Below are positions 40,877 to 48,604 of a DNA stretch of 64,000 bases, in pieces. The notes beneath the pieces were generated by a model. It saw only the letters and a list, made by a program, of their open reading frames with translations. It was not told the origin of the DNA and made no database searches. How positions within the stretch are numbered: the stretch's first letter is position 1; each line of letters starts with the position of its first letter. Source of the DNA: DSWT01 sp035373625 (GTDB lineage Bacteria; Chloroflexota; Anaerolineae; B4-G1; SLSP01). Position numbers and translations under genes: made by a program. The stretch is from the NCBI GenBank assembly GCA_035373625.1, contig DAOSNS010000024.1:1-64000 (forward strand), written 5' to 3'.

Positions 40877-43006
40877 ATGAGATTGTGCCCTCATTGCGGT
40901 TATGAGCTTCCCCAGACGGTTGGATTACTGTGCCCCAACTGCGGTATGACGCTCCTGCCGGAGAAAAAGACGCGCCGGCCAAAATCGGCGTCTCGATCAT
41001 CGGTCTGGTTGCTAAAGCTCCAAAGCGCCTTCCAGCAACTCCGGGACGCCTTGAAAAAGCCCCGGCCGCTGCTCCCGCCCCCGACAACGTCACCGAAGCC
41101 CTCCGCAAAGGTTTCCAGGCCGGAACGGCCGGCGACAACGTTGAAATCCACGGCACGGCCATCGGTGCGAGCACAAGAACCGCGACGTGCCGCATCGCTT
41201 CCAGAAGACGTCCCCTTAACCGACGCCCGTCAAAAGTCGGATGAAAATAGCCGTCCGGCGACCCACCCCCAAAAGAAAGCCGGGTTGTTTTCCGGGAAGC
41301 CGGCGCAGGGAACGGATCGGCCGGTGCACCTCGTGCGTCGGCTCCTCATCATCTTGCTGGCCCTGGCCGTGTTTGTGGCCGTCGTGGCGGCTTCGGCGTA
41401 TGCCGGCCTCTATGCCGGCGAGCGCGATCGGCAAGCGGCACGGCTGGAAGTCATCCAGACCCATTACAACGCCGGGTTGCAGGCTTTGAACGATGGCCGC
41501 TTTGAGCGCGCTGCCGCCGAGTTCCAGTACGTGCTGCAACTCGATCCCCAACACGCGCTGGCAAAACAAGGTCTGGCCGAAGCTCGCACGCGGCTGGCAG
41601 TGCAACCCACCCCAACGCTCGAAGCGGTCGTCTCGTTATCCGAGCAACTGCTGGAGCAGGCCCGCGCGTCGTTTGCGCAGGAGGATTGGGTGGCAACGGC
41701 GCGGACATTGACGCAATTGCGCGCGCTCGACCCGGACTACAACCGCGAGATGGTTGAAGATATGCTCTTCACCAGCCTGTACAACGCGGGCATCGCCTTC
41801 CTGGAGGAAGACGCGCTTGAGGTAGGCATCTCCAACCTCGATCAAGCCATTGCCTTGCGCCCATTGGACGCGAACGCCGTAAATCAGCGCAACCTGGCGG
41901 CGCGCTATCTGGACGCGCTCAATTACTGGGGGGTGGATTGGGAGGTGTGTATCGAGCGTTTCACCGCGCTCTACGCCACCAATCCGGACTATAAAGATGT
42001 GGCGCAACGGCTCTACCAGGCGTACCTCGCCTATGCCGATTACCTTGTCACGCAAGGGGAGATGTGCCCGGCGGAACTTCAATATGCCCAGGCGTTACGG
42101 CTGTATGCCGACCCCGCCGTGGATCAGAAGCGCGCAGAGGCGGCGCAGATATGTCTTGTCGCCACGCCGACGCCGCTGGATGGCTTGACGCCGCATTTGA
42201 CCCCGCAGCCCGTTCCGGGATTCACCTACGGGCGGCTGGCCTACCCCGTCTACAACAGTACCAGCGGGAGCTACGACATCTATGCGCTTTACGCCGATGG
42301 GCGCATCCTCCGTGCGGCCAGTGGGGCGGATCAGCCCTGGTGGGAGCTGGGGACGGGACGCCTGGCCTACCGCGACAAAGTGGCCGGCGGGATCAAGATG
42401 GTGTTGCCGGAAGAGGGCATCCCGCTGCAATTGCTCGCGCCGCTGGGGCAGGCCTGGCCGACGCTTGCGCCGGATAGCCGCCGGGTGGCCTATGCGGCCG
42501 CCACCGATGGCGAATGGGCCATTTACATCGCCAACAGCGACGGCTCCGGCGAACCGCGTCGCCTGGCGGCCGGCTGGTCGCCGGCGTGGGGCGCTGCGGG
42601 GCTGCTGGCCTATACCGGCTGTGATGCCGACGGCAAGTGCGGCATCATCCTCGACAATCCCGACGACGATCAACCGGGCACGCGGCTGACCGGCAGTGAG
42701 AACGACATCGCCGTCAGTTGGGCGCCGGCGGGGAACATGCTGGCGTACATGACCAACGTCACCGGCAACTGGGATATTATCTTGCTCAGTCCGCAGGGCG
42801 GCGTGCAGCAGGTAACCTACGATGCTTCCGACGAGGGCTTGCCGGCATGGTCGCCGGACGGCGGGCGGCTGGCCTTCGTGAGCAACCGCGACGGCAACTG
42901 GGCCATCTACGTGATGCAACTGGACGGGCAGAACGTCCAGCGCATCCTCGATCTCGGCGCTGCCATGCCGGGGTGGGAGAATCAACGGCTCACGTGGGCG
43001 CCTTGA
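40877..43006 (+). CDS. Zinc ribbon - membrane helix - TPR-like - PD40 beta-propeller protein
   Basis: A 709-aa multi-domain protein. Residues 1-30 form a zinc ribbon (CPHCGYELP..CPNCG). A Pro/Lys/Arg-rich cytoplasmic linker (about 30-150) follows, then one helix (LLIILLALAVFVAVVAASAYAG, about 155-177). Next come TPR-like helices outside (HYNAGLQALNDGRFERAAAEFQYVLQLDPQHALAKQG and later repeats). The C-terminus is a TolB-like propeller of PD40 repeats (LAPDSRRVAYAAA, SWAPAGNMLAYMTN, AWSPDGGRLAFVSNRDG). ATG at 40877 is preferred to TTG at 40868. It is co-transcribed with the nucleoside kinase and lies just before tRNA-Pro. Function unknown; a signalling or scaffold role is inferred. Confidence 0.8.
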   Translation: MRLCPHCGYELPQTVGLLCPNCGMTLLPEKKTRRPKSASRSSVWLLKLQSAFQQLRDALKKPRPLLPPPTTSPKPSAKVSRPERPATTLKSTARPSVRAQEPRRAASLPEDVPLTDARQKSDENSRPATHPQKKAGLFSGKPAQGTDRPVHLVRRLLIILLALAVFVAVVAASAYAGLYAGERDRQAARLEVIQTHYNAGLQALNDGRFERAAAEFQYVLQLDPQHALAKQGLAEARTRLAVQPTPTLEAVVSLSEQLLEQARASFAQEDWVATARTLTQLRALDPDYNREMVEDMLFTSLYNAGIAFLEEDALEVGISNLDQAIALRPLDANAVNQRNLAARYLDALNYWGVDWEVCIERFTALYATNPDYKDVAQRLYQAYLAYADYLVTQGEMCPAELQYAQALRLYADPAVDQKRAEAAQICLVATPTPLDGLTPHLTPQPVPGFTYGRLAYPVYNSTSGSYDIYALYADGRILRAASGADQPWWELGTGRLAYRDKVAGGIKMVLPEEGIPLQLLAPLGQAWPTLAPDSRRVAYAAATDGEWAIYIANSDGSGEPRRLAAGWSPAWGAAGLLAYTGCDADGKCGIILDNPDDDQPGTRLTGSENDIAVSWAPAGNMLAYMTNVTGNWDIILLSPQGGVQQVTYDASDEGLPAWSPDGGRLAFVSNRDGNWAIYVMQLDGQNVQRILDLGAAMPGWENQRLTWAP

Positions 43007-43030
43007 CGAAAGTGCTAAATCGGGTATAAC
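43003..43030 (+). promoter_or_regulatory. Promoter of tRNA-Pro
   Basis: TTGACG (43003-43008), 16-bp spacer, TATAAC (43025-43030), overlapping the end of the preceding gene and placing the start just before the tRNA. Confidence 0.7.
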
Positions 43031-43039
43031 GTAACTGTC

Positions 43040-43117
<78 letters not shown>

Positions 43118-43134
43118 GCGACCACACGGTCAGG

Positions 43135-43665
43135 TCATTTTACCTGGCTGCCCGGCGCCAACATCACATCGCGGACGTTGTCGCTCAATGAGCGCGTCGG
43201 ATCGAGCCATTCCAGATACGCCGGCACACCGCCGACTACGGCGTAGGCCGCCACACGCTCCTCTGCCGACCAACGGGGCAAGAACTTGGTCAAGCTGGCA
43301 AATGGGAGCGCGCGCAAATGCCATTGGCCGGTCAGCCGCCCAAAGAGCGGCGATTGGCATGCTTGTAACGTCTCCATCGCGTGAACGTGCGAACCGCACA
43401 GTATCAACACAACCTGCGTATTCTTGAATTGCTGATCCCAGGCGTGCTGCAACGAGGAGAGCATCGCCGGATCGGATTCGGTAGCGTAGGTAAATTCGTC
43501 CAGGATGAGAATGTGGCGGCGACCAGCCAGCACGGTAGCGATGGCCTGCCAGCAGGCATCCCAGGTATCGAAGGCTGCAGCCTGCGGCTCGCGCGCAAAG
43601 AAGTAGCGCGGTTTGCCGGCGAGAGCTTCCTGAATTTCTCTGTGGTTAACACAGGCCCTCAACAC
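43135..43665 (-). pseudogene. Remnant of an archaeal-type (DUF234-like) AAA ATPase
   Basis: A 176-codon fragment that matches only the middle of AAA ATPases of the kind paired with a DUF234 nuclease-like domain. Walker B and sensor regions are present (HILILDEFTYATESDPAML, VVLILCGSHVHAMETL, GRLTGQWHLRALPF, YAVVGGVPAYLEWLDP). The N-terminal Walker A region and the C-terminal half of about 200 residues are missing. It stops 20 bp from tRNA-Pro and its other end runs into the GH3 gene end, so it cannot be complete. A decayed gene left near a tRNA is the simplest reading. Confidence 0.8.
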
Positions 43666-43689
43666 TCAACAGGGAGACTACTCCGCAAT

Positions 43690-46122
43690 CTACCGCCTCA
43701 AAACGGCGCGCACGAGCGCGAACACTCCCTTGAAAAACCGCCCGTTCATGATGAGCAGCAACGCTTCCAGTATCTCACGGCTGAGGAAGCTATCGCCCAT
43801 CAACATGCTCCGCAACGGCATTTCGTGAGACGTGGCTTCCAAAAGCAAAGCTGCGGGGGTATCCTCTTTTCCCATGGCCATCTGATCCATCTGCTTTTTG
43901 ATCATGCCGAAAAGCTGCCGGCCGATGAACGATGTCTGCATATCCTCGACGGGCGTATTGAGCGTGTACTGGCCTTTGGGGGTCATCCGGTTAGGCGGAA
44001 CCGGATGGCCGAGCAACGCCTCGAAATCCTCCTGGCTCACGCGGGCGCCTTTGGGGAAGGCGTGATAGACGGCCGGCGCCGTCCGGGCGGCAGGTGCGGC
44101 CGGGTGCGTGCCGGGCATTTCGACGACGGCACTGAGGCGGATGTCCTGTGACGAAGCCCCCACCAGAATTTCGAACGCCCCAGCCTCGACGCGCCAATCC
44201 TTGAGCTGCGGATCGTACCAGGCAAAGGCGCGGCGATCCAGTTCGAGCGTGACCCCGGTTTCTTCGCCGGGCTGCAACGCGACTTTGGCGAACCCCTTGA
44301 GTTCTTTCGCCGGCCGAAAGGCGGTGGATTCGACATCCCGCACGTAGAGCTGGACAACTTCCTGTCCGGCCACTTGCCCGATGTTCTTAACCTTGAACGT
44401 GACGGTGAGCGATGGATCGTCCGGGCCGTTGGGCCGGCGCAATGTCAAATCACGGTACGCAAAGCGGGTGTAGCTCAAGCCGTGTCCAAAGGGGAACAAC
44501 ACCGGCTGCCCGACGGTATCGTAATAGCGGTAGCCCACATAGAGGCTCTCGCGGTATTCGACCGTGGCCGGCCCGCCGGGGAAATAAGCATACGCGGGGG
44601 TGTCTTCCAGTTTGAGAGGAAAAGTCTCGGCCAGTTTGCCGCTGGGATTGACGACCCCGAACAGAATGTCGGCGATCCCACCCGCGCCGGCCTGCCCGCC
44701 CAGATAGCCTTCGAGGATACAGGGCACGTCGTTGACCCAGGGCATTTCGACGGGCGAACCGTTGCTCAGCACCACAACCACGTTCGGATGCACGGCGGCG
44801 ATGCGCTGGATGAGGGCGTCATGGCCGGGCGGCAGCTTCATGTGGCGGCGATCCACACCTTCGGTTTCGTACAGATCGGTCAGGCCGGCGCAGATAATCA
44901 CGACCTCTGCCTTTTCGGCCAGAGCCAGAGCCTCCTGGATCAGGGCTTCGTCCGGTTGATCCCCTTTCTCCGTGTAACCCGGCGCATAGAGGAGGCTATC
45001 GGCGTCGGTGAGCTTACAGATTTCGTCGTACACGTTATCGAGCCGGGTGGGATTCATCAGCGAGCTGCCCGCGCCCTGGTAGCGCGGAACTTTCGCAAAG
45101 CGACCGATCAGGGCAAATCGGGTCGTCTTTTGCAAAGGCAAGAGGTCGCCGTCGTTCTTCAACAACACCGCGCCTTCGGCGGCCACGCGGCGGGCCAGAG
45201 CGTGATGGGCCTGCATGTCACAGGTAAAATCCCGGCTCAGCGTTTCGGCAGCTTTGAAGATCAAGGTCAAAATGCGTTCGACGGCGCGATCCAGGACGGC
45301 TTCATCCAATTGCCCGGCCTCGACGGCTGCCACGATCCTGGCGTCGTTCCCGTTGCGCACGCCCGGCATTTCGAGTTCAACGCCGGCCTTCAGCGCTGCG
45401 ACGCGCTCATTCATCGCTCCCCAATCGGTGACGACCAATCCTTCGTGTCCCCATTCGTTCTTGAGGATGTCGGTCATCAGATAAGCGTTTTCGCAGGCGT
45501 AGGTGCCGTTGATTTTGTTGTAGGAACACATCACCGTCCAGGGCTGCGCGCCTTTGACGGCGATTTCATAGCCGGGGAGGTAAATCTCGCGCAGTGCGCG
45601 CTCATCCACCACCGCATCAATCGTCATCCGGCGGTATTCCTGGTTATTGACGGCATAGTGCTTGAGGGAAGTGCCGATACCCTGGCTTTGCACGCCGTTG
45701 ATAAAACTTTTGGCGATCTCGCCGGTCAGGTAAGGATCCTCGGAAAAATACTCGAAGTTGCGGCCACACAAGGGGGAGCGTTTGATGTTGGCCCCCGGCC
45801 CCAGGATCACACCGACTTTTTCCTGGCGGCACTCCTCACCCAACGCTTGCCCGACCTGATAGATCAGGTCGCGGTTCCAGGTAGCGGCCAGAGCAGAAGC
45901 GGTCGGGAAGCACGTGGCCGGGACGCTCTCGTGCAACCCGACATGATCGGTCTTCCCGGTCTGTTTACGCAGGCCATGCGGACCGTCCGTGACCATGATG
46001 GAGGGGATTCCCAGGCGCGCGATGCCTTTCAGATACCAGAAATCCTTCCCGGAACATAACGAGGCTTTTTCAACGAGGGTCATTTGTTGAATGAGCGACT
46101 TAATCTTTTCCTGAAACTCCAT
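43690..46122 (-). CDS. Beta-glucosidase, glycoside hydrolase family 3
   Basis: An 810-aa GH3 enzyme cleaving beta-glucosides (or related beta-linked sugars) from the non-reducing end. Domain 1 (about 1-310) has PSIMVTDGPHGLRKQ, LGPGANIKRSPLCGRNFEYFSEDP, VKHYAVNNQE-like and the nucleophile Asp233 in VVTDWGAMNERVAAL. Domain 2 (about 320-540) has LIGRFAKVPRYQGAGSS and VVLSNGSPVEMPW. The Fn3-like domain (about 570-670) ends KDWRVEAGAFEILVGASSQDI. A tail of about 110 residues after it is less usual. No signal peptide, so it acts inside the cell. GGAGAAGG precedes the ATG; a good promoter lies at 46181-46208. Confidence 0.95.
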   Translation of the reverse strand: MEFQEKIKSLIQQMTLVEKASLCSGKDFWYLKGIARLGIPSIMVTDGPHGLRKQTGKTDHVGLHESVPATCFPTASALAATWNRDLIYQVGQALGEECRQEKVGVILGPGANIKRSPLCGRNFEYFSEDPYLTGEIAKSFINGVQSQGIGTSLKHYAVNNQEYRRMTIDAVVDERALREIYLPGYEIAVKGAQPWTVMCSYNKINGTYACENAYLMTDILKNEWGHEGLVVTDWGAMNERVAALKAGVELEMPGVRNGNDARIVAAVEAGQLDEAVLDRAVERILTLIFKAAETLSRDFTCDMQAHHALARRVAAEGAVLLKNDGDLLPLQKTTRFALIGRFAKVPRYQGAGSSLMNPTRLDNVYDEICKLTDADSLLYAPGYTEKGDQPDEALIQEALALAEKAEVVIICAGLTDLYETEGVDRRHMKLPPGHDALIQRIAAVHPNVVVVLSNGSPVEMPWVNDVPCILEGYLGGQAGAGGIADILFGVVNPSGKLAETFPLKLEDTPAYAYFPGGPATVEYRESLYVGYRYYDTVGQPVLFPFGHGLSYTRFAYRDLTLRRPNGPDDPSLTVTFKVKNIGQVAGQEVVQLYVRDVESTAFRPAKELKGFAKVALQPGEETGVTLELDRRAFAWYDPQLKDWRVEAGAFEILVGASSQDIRLSAVVEMPGTHPAAPAARTAPAVYHAFPKGARVSQEDFEALLGHPVPPNRMTPKGQYTLNTPVEDMQTSFIGRQLFGMIKKQMDQMAMGKEDTPAALLLEATSHEMPLRSMLMGDSFLSREILEALLLIMNGRFFKGVFALVRAVLRR

Positions 46123-46180
46123 AATAAAAAACCTTCTCCAACTCTTATCTTTGACTATTTTAACACCAACATTTCGATTA

Positions 46181-46208
46181 AGTATAAAAGCAATCGGGAA
46201 AGGGTCAA
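46181..46208 (-). promoter_or_regulatory. Promoter of the GH3 gene
   Basis: TTGACC (46208-46203), 16-bp spacer, TATACT (46186-46181), with a leader of about 52 nt. Confidence 0.6.
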
Positions 46209-46349
46209 GGGTATTTGCAAAAAAGGCAATAGGGGTAAAATGGGAAAGCTATAGAGTATAACCAAACCCGTGGTACAGCTCCGATCATGAAAATGATCGC
46301 GGGGCTACCTGACTAACGACTATCAGACTATTTTAATGAGGAGGCATCC

Positions 46350-46835
46350 ATGCATATCTATCACCTGCGTCGTTCTGAAAAAGAGATCACCGATCCTGCC
46401 ATGATGTGGGCCGTCATTGCCGGACAGAAGTACATGACGTTAGCCCTGTCCAGAGACAACATCCCCTACCTTGTCACCGTCAATTACGGCTGCGATCAGG
46501 CTGCCGGTTGCCTGTACTTCCACTGCGCCGGCGAGGGGAAAAAGATGGACTATCTGCGGGCCAATCCCGTAGTCTGGGGACAAGTTCTGGAGGACCACGG
46601 CTATTGTGACGGCAAGTGCGATCACGCCTTCCGCACGGTGCAGTTCCAGGGCCGGGTTGTCTTTGTGGAAGATATCGAGGAAAAACGCCGCGCGCTCGCG
46701 TTGATGATCGAACAGTTAGAATCCGATCCCGAAGCGGTGAAAGCGCGGCAACTCACGGAGAAAGCGGTCGCCAGGGTGACCATCGGCAAAGTCATCATCG
46801 AGGCCATGAGCGGCAAAGCAAACCATGTCGCCTAA
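46350..46835 (+). CDS. FMN-binding pyridoxamine 5'-phosphate oxidase-like protein (NimA-like)
   Basis: A 161-aa flavin-binding split-barrel protein. The start MHIYHLRRSEKEITDPAMM and the following AGQKYMTLALSRDNIPYLVTVNYGCD and LYFHCAGEGKKMDYLRANPVVWGQV match the family of nitroimidazole-resistance-like (NimA) proteins. The cysteine-bearing DHGYCDGKCDHAFRTVQFQGRV is typical of a subgroup. It probably binds FMN and reduces a small substrate; its natural role is not known. GAGGAGG lies 7 bp before the ATG. The stop overlaps the terminator of the convergent tRNA-Gln. Confidence 0.85.
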   Translation: MHIYHLRRSEKEITDPAMMWAVIAGQKYMTLALSRDNIPYLVTVNYGCDQAAGCLYFHCAGEGKKMDYLRANPVVWGQVLEDHGYCDGKCDHAFRTVQFQGRVVFVEDIEEKRRALALMIEQLESDPEAVKARQLTEKAVARVTIGKVIIEAMSGKANHVA

Positions 46836-46867
46836 AAAAAGTAGCGCGGGTGTCCTGCCCGCGCTAC
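46834..46867 (-). terminator. Terminator of tRNA-Gln (also ends the FMN-protein gene)
   Basis: A perfect 10-bp stem (GTAGCGCGGG / CCCGCGCTAC) is followed on the minus strand by seven T. On the plus strand it closes the preceding gene. Confidence 0.88.
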
Positions 46868-46891
46868 AATTCACTAAAACCGTCTGACAGA

Positions 46892-46962
46892 CTGGGGGCG
46901 GAGGATTCGAACCCCCACATACGGATTCAGAGTCCGCTGTCCTACCGTTAGACGAGCCCCCA
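46892..46962 (-). tRNA. tRNA-Gln (anticodon CTG)
   Basis: A 71-nt cloverleaf on the minus strand: acceptor TGGGGGC/GCCCCCA, D-arm GTCT..GGAC, anticodon stem GCGGA/TCCGT with loop CTCTGAA (CTG, reads CAG), 4-nt variable loop, T-arm GGGGG TTCGAAT CCTCC. The U at position 1 is typical of tRNA-Gln. CCA not encoded. Confidence 0.93.
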
Positions 46963-46993
46963 ACGAAGCGTTCGATTTTGAACGCACGGGCAC

Positions 46994-47021
46994 AGTATAT
47001 CACTCTTTGCTAAATTGACAA
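46994..47021 (-). promoter_or_regulatory. Promoter of tRNA-Gln
   Basis: TTGTCA (47021-47016), 16-bp spacer, TATACT (46999-46994). A small GCGTTC/GAACGC hairpin lies between it and the tRNA. Confidence 0.75.
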
Positions 47022-47030
47022 ATTATCGGC

Positions 47031-47142
47031 CAGGGCTATCGCGTTTGGGAAACTTTGTGATGAGCAACGCGGATTGACGATCCGCTTGAAGCTAGATGAA
47101 GTCACAGTAACAAATCACAGTAACAAAAATGATAAAGCCCTG
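47031..47142. mobile_element. MITE-like element related to 19049-19178, without target duplication
   Basis: It begins CAGGGCTATCGCGTTTGGGA and ends AATGATAAAGCCCTG, with the internal palindrome GCGGATTGACGATCCGC. The right end matches the element at 19049. The left end instead matches the element at 61151 (GGCTATCGCATT..GGGAAACTTT). Flanking 9-mers differ (ATTATCGGC, GCCCCCCAC). It occupies most of the gap between tRNA-Gln and folC. Confidence 0.6.
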
Positions 47143-47151
47143 GCCCCCCAC

Positions 47152-47179
47152 TTGCTAAAGCGTTCAAAACAGGTACAAT
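47152..47179 (+). promoter_or_regulatory. Promoter of folC
   Basis: TTGCTA (47152-47157), 16-bp spacer, TACAAT (47174-47179), just after the repeat element. Leader of about 47 nt. Confidence 0.55.
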
Positions 47180-47233
47180 GTCTCTTCAGGAGCCGCCCGG
47201 TGGCTCCTTTATTTGTCCCTGGATGGAAAGAGC

Positions 47234-48604
47234 ATGGAACACATGGAATATCACCAGGCCCTGCGTTATTTGTACGGTCTGGTGGACTACGAAAAACGCC
47301 GCATTGAGCATTACTCACCCCGCGAGTTCAAGCTCGAGCGGGTCTTTGCGTTTATGGAAAAATTGGGGAATCCGCACCGCGCCTATCCTACCCTCCACAT
47401 CGCGGGCACCAAAGGTAAAGGCTCGGTCTCGGCGATGCTGGCTGCCGTGGCGCAGGCTGCCGGATTGCGGACCGCGCTCTACACTTCCCCTCACCTGCAC
47501 ACCTACCGCGAGCGTATTCAGATCAACGGGGAACCGATTCCCCGCGATTCGCTGGCGGCCTTGCTCACCGAGATCCGGCCGGCCATCGAAAGCATCGAAG
47601 GGCTGACCCTGTTCGAGGCCACCACCGGCCTGGCCTTTCTCTACTTCGCACGGCAAAATGTGGATATCGGCGTGATCGAAGTCGGCCTCGGCGGGCGGCT
47701 GGACGCCACCAACGTCGTCATACCGGAGGTCAGCATCATCACCTCACTGAGCCTCGATCACACGCACGTACTGGGCAGTACCGTGACCGAAATTGCCCGC
47801 GAGAAAGGTGGAATCATCAAACCCGGCGTGCCGGTCATCAGCGCACCCCAGGAACCACAGGCGCTGGCCGTTTTAAGGGCCATTGCTGCCGAGCAGGCAG
47901 CGCCATTGACGGTCGTGGGGCAGGACTGGACGTGGGAATCCCTGCACTATGATCTTGAAGGGCAGACAATGGCGACGCACCGGGTGGGGGCAGCGTCCGA
48001 CTTCGATGGGAGGTACGCGCTGTCGCTGCTCGGCGACTTCCAGCAGGAAAATGCGATGGTGGCCATCGCCGCGCTGGAGGCTTTGCAGGCCACCGGACAC
48101 TCGTGGGCAACCCCACAGGTCGCGCACGCCGGCCTCAAACGAGCACAATGGCCCGGACGGATGGAAATCTTGCAGCGCGACCCGCCGATAGTGATAGATT
48201 GCGCCCACAATCCCTACTCCGCCCAAACCCTGGTTCACTCGCTCGCGCGTTGGTTCCCCGGCATACGCTGGAACCTCATCTTTGGCTCATCCACCGACAA
48301 AGATATTGACGGTGTGTTGCAAGCATTGTTACCGATCAGCGAGCACGTGTTGGTCACACATTCGTATCATCCACGCGCCACAGCGCCCGAGGTGCTCGCC
48401 CAAAAATGCGCTCTTCTTGATAAGACAGCGGAGATTGTGGCCAGCCCTGCCGCGGCGTTAGAACTGGCGCGGGAGCAGCTTGAGCCTGGCCAGGGCATCC
48501 TTGCCACCGGCTCCATTTTCCTCGTCGCGGATGTGCGCACGGCCTGGGGCAAAGAGGCCAACCTGAGCCTGCCGTTAGGAGATTGGGAAGACGAACCGTG
48601 GTAG
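47234..48604 (+). CDS. folC: Folylpolyglutamate / dihydrofolate synthase
   Basis: A 456-aa Mur-ligase-like enzyme that adds glutamate to (dihydro)folates. It begins with the family's YHQALRYLYGLVDYEKRR. The P-loop is IAGTKGKGSVSAML, then YTSPHLHTYRERIQING, the Mg-site region VGLGGRLDATNVV and ITSLSLDHTHVLGSTVTEIAREKGGIIKPG. The C-terminal domain has VIDCAHNPYSAQTL and a final TGSIFLVADVR. ATG at 47234 is chosen; ATG at 47243 is possible, and the frame is open earlier from TTG at 47213. The next gene overlaps the stop. It is part of folC - beta-lactamase-like - lon. Confidence 0.95.
   Translation: MEHMEYHQALRYLYGLVDYEKRRIEHYSPREFKLERVFAFMEKLGNPHRAYPTLHIAGTKGKGSVSAMLAAVAQAAGLRTALYTSPHLHTYRERIQINGEPIPRDSLAALLTEIRPAIESIEGLTLFEATTGLAFLYFARQNVDIGVIEVGLGGRLDATNVVIPEVSIITSLSLDHTHVLGSTVTEIAREKGGIIKPGVPVISAPQEPQALAVLRAIAAEQAAPLTVVGQDWTWESLHYDLEGQTMATHRVGAASDFDGRYALSLLGDFQQENAMVAIAALEALQATGHSWATPQVAHAGLKRAQWPGRMEILQRDPPIVIDCAHNPYSAQTLVHSLARWFPGIRWNLIFGSSTDKDIDGVLQALLPISEHVLVTHSYHPRATAPEVLAQKCALLDKTAEIVASPAAALELAREQLEPGQGILATGSIFLVADVRTAWGKEANLSLPLGDWEDEPW

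Noticed and set aside
44374..46059. A 561-codon open frame on the plus strand, opposite the GH3 gene
   Set aside because: It is antisense to a clear GH3 glucosidase with all family motifs, has no recognisable domain and no ribosome-binding site; long antisense frames are common in GC-rich genes.
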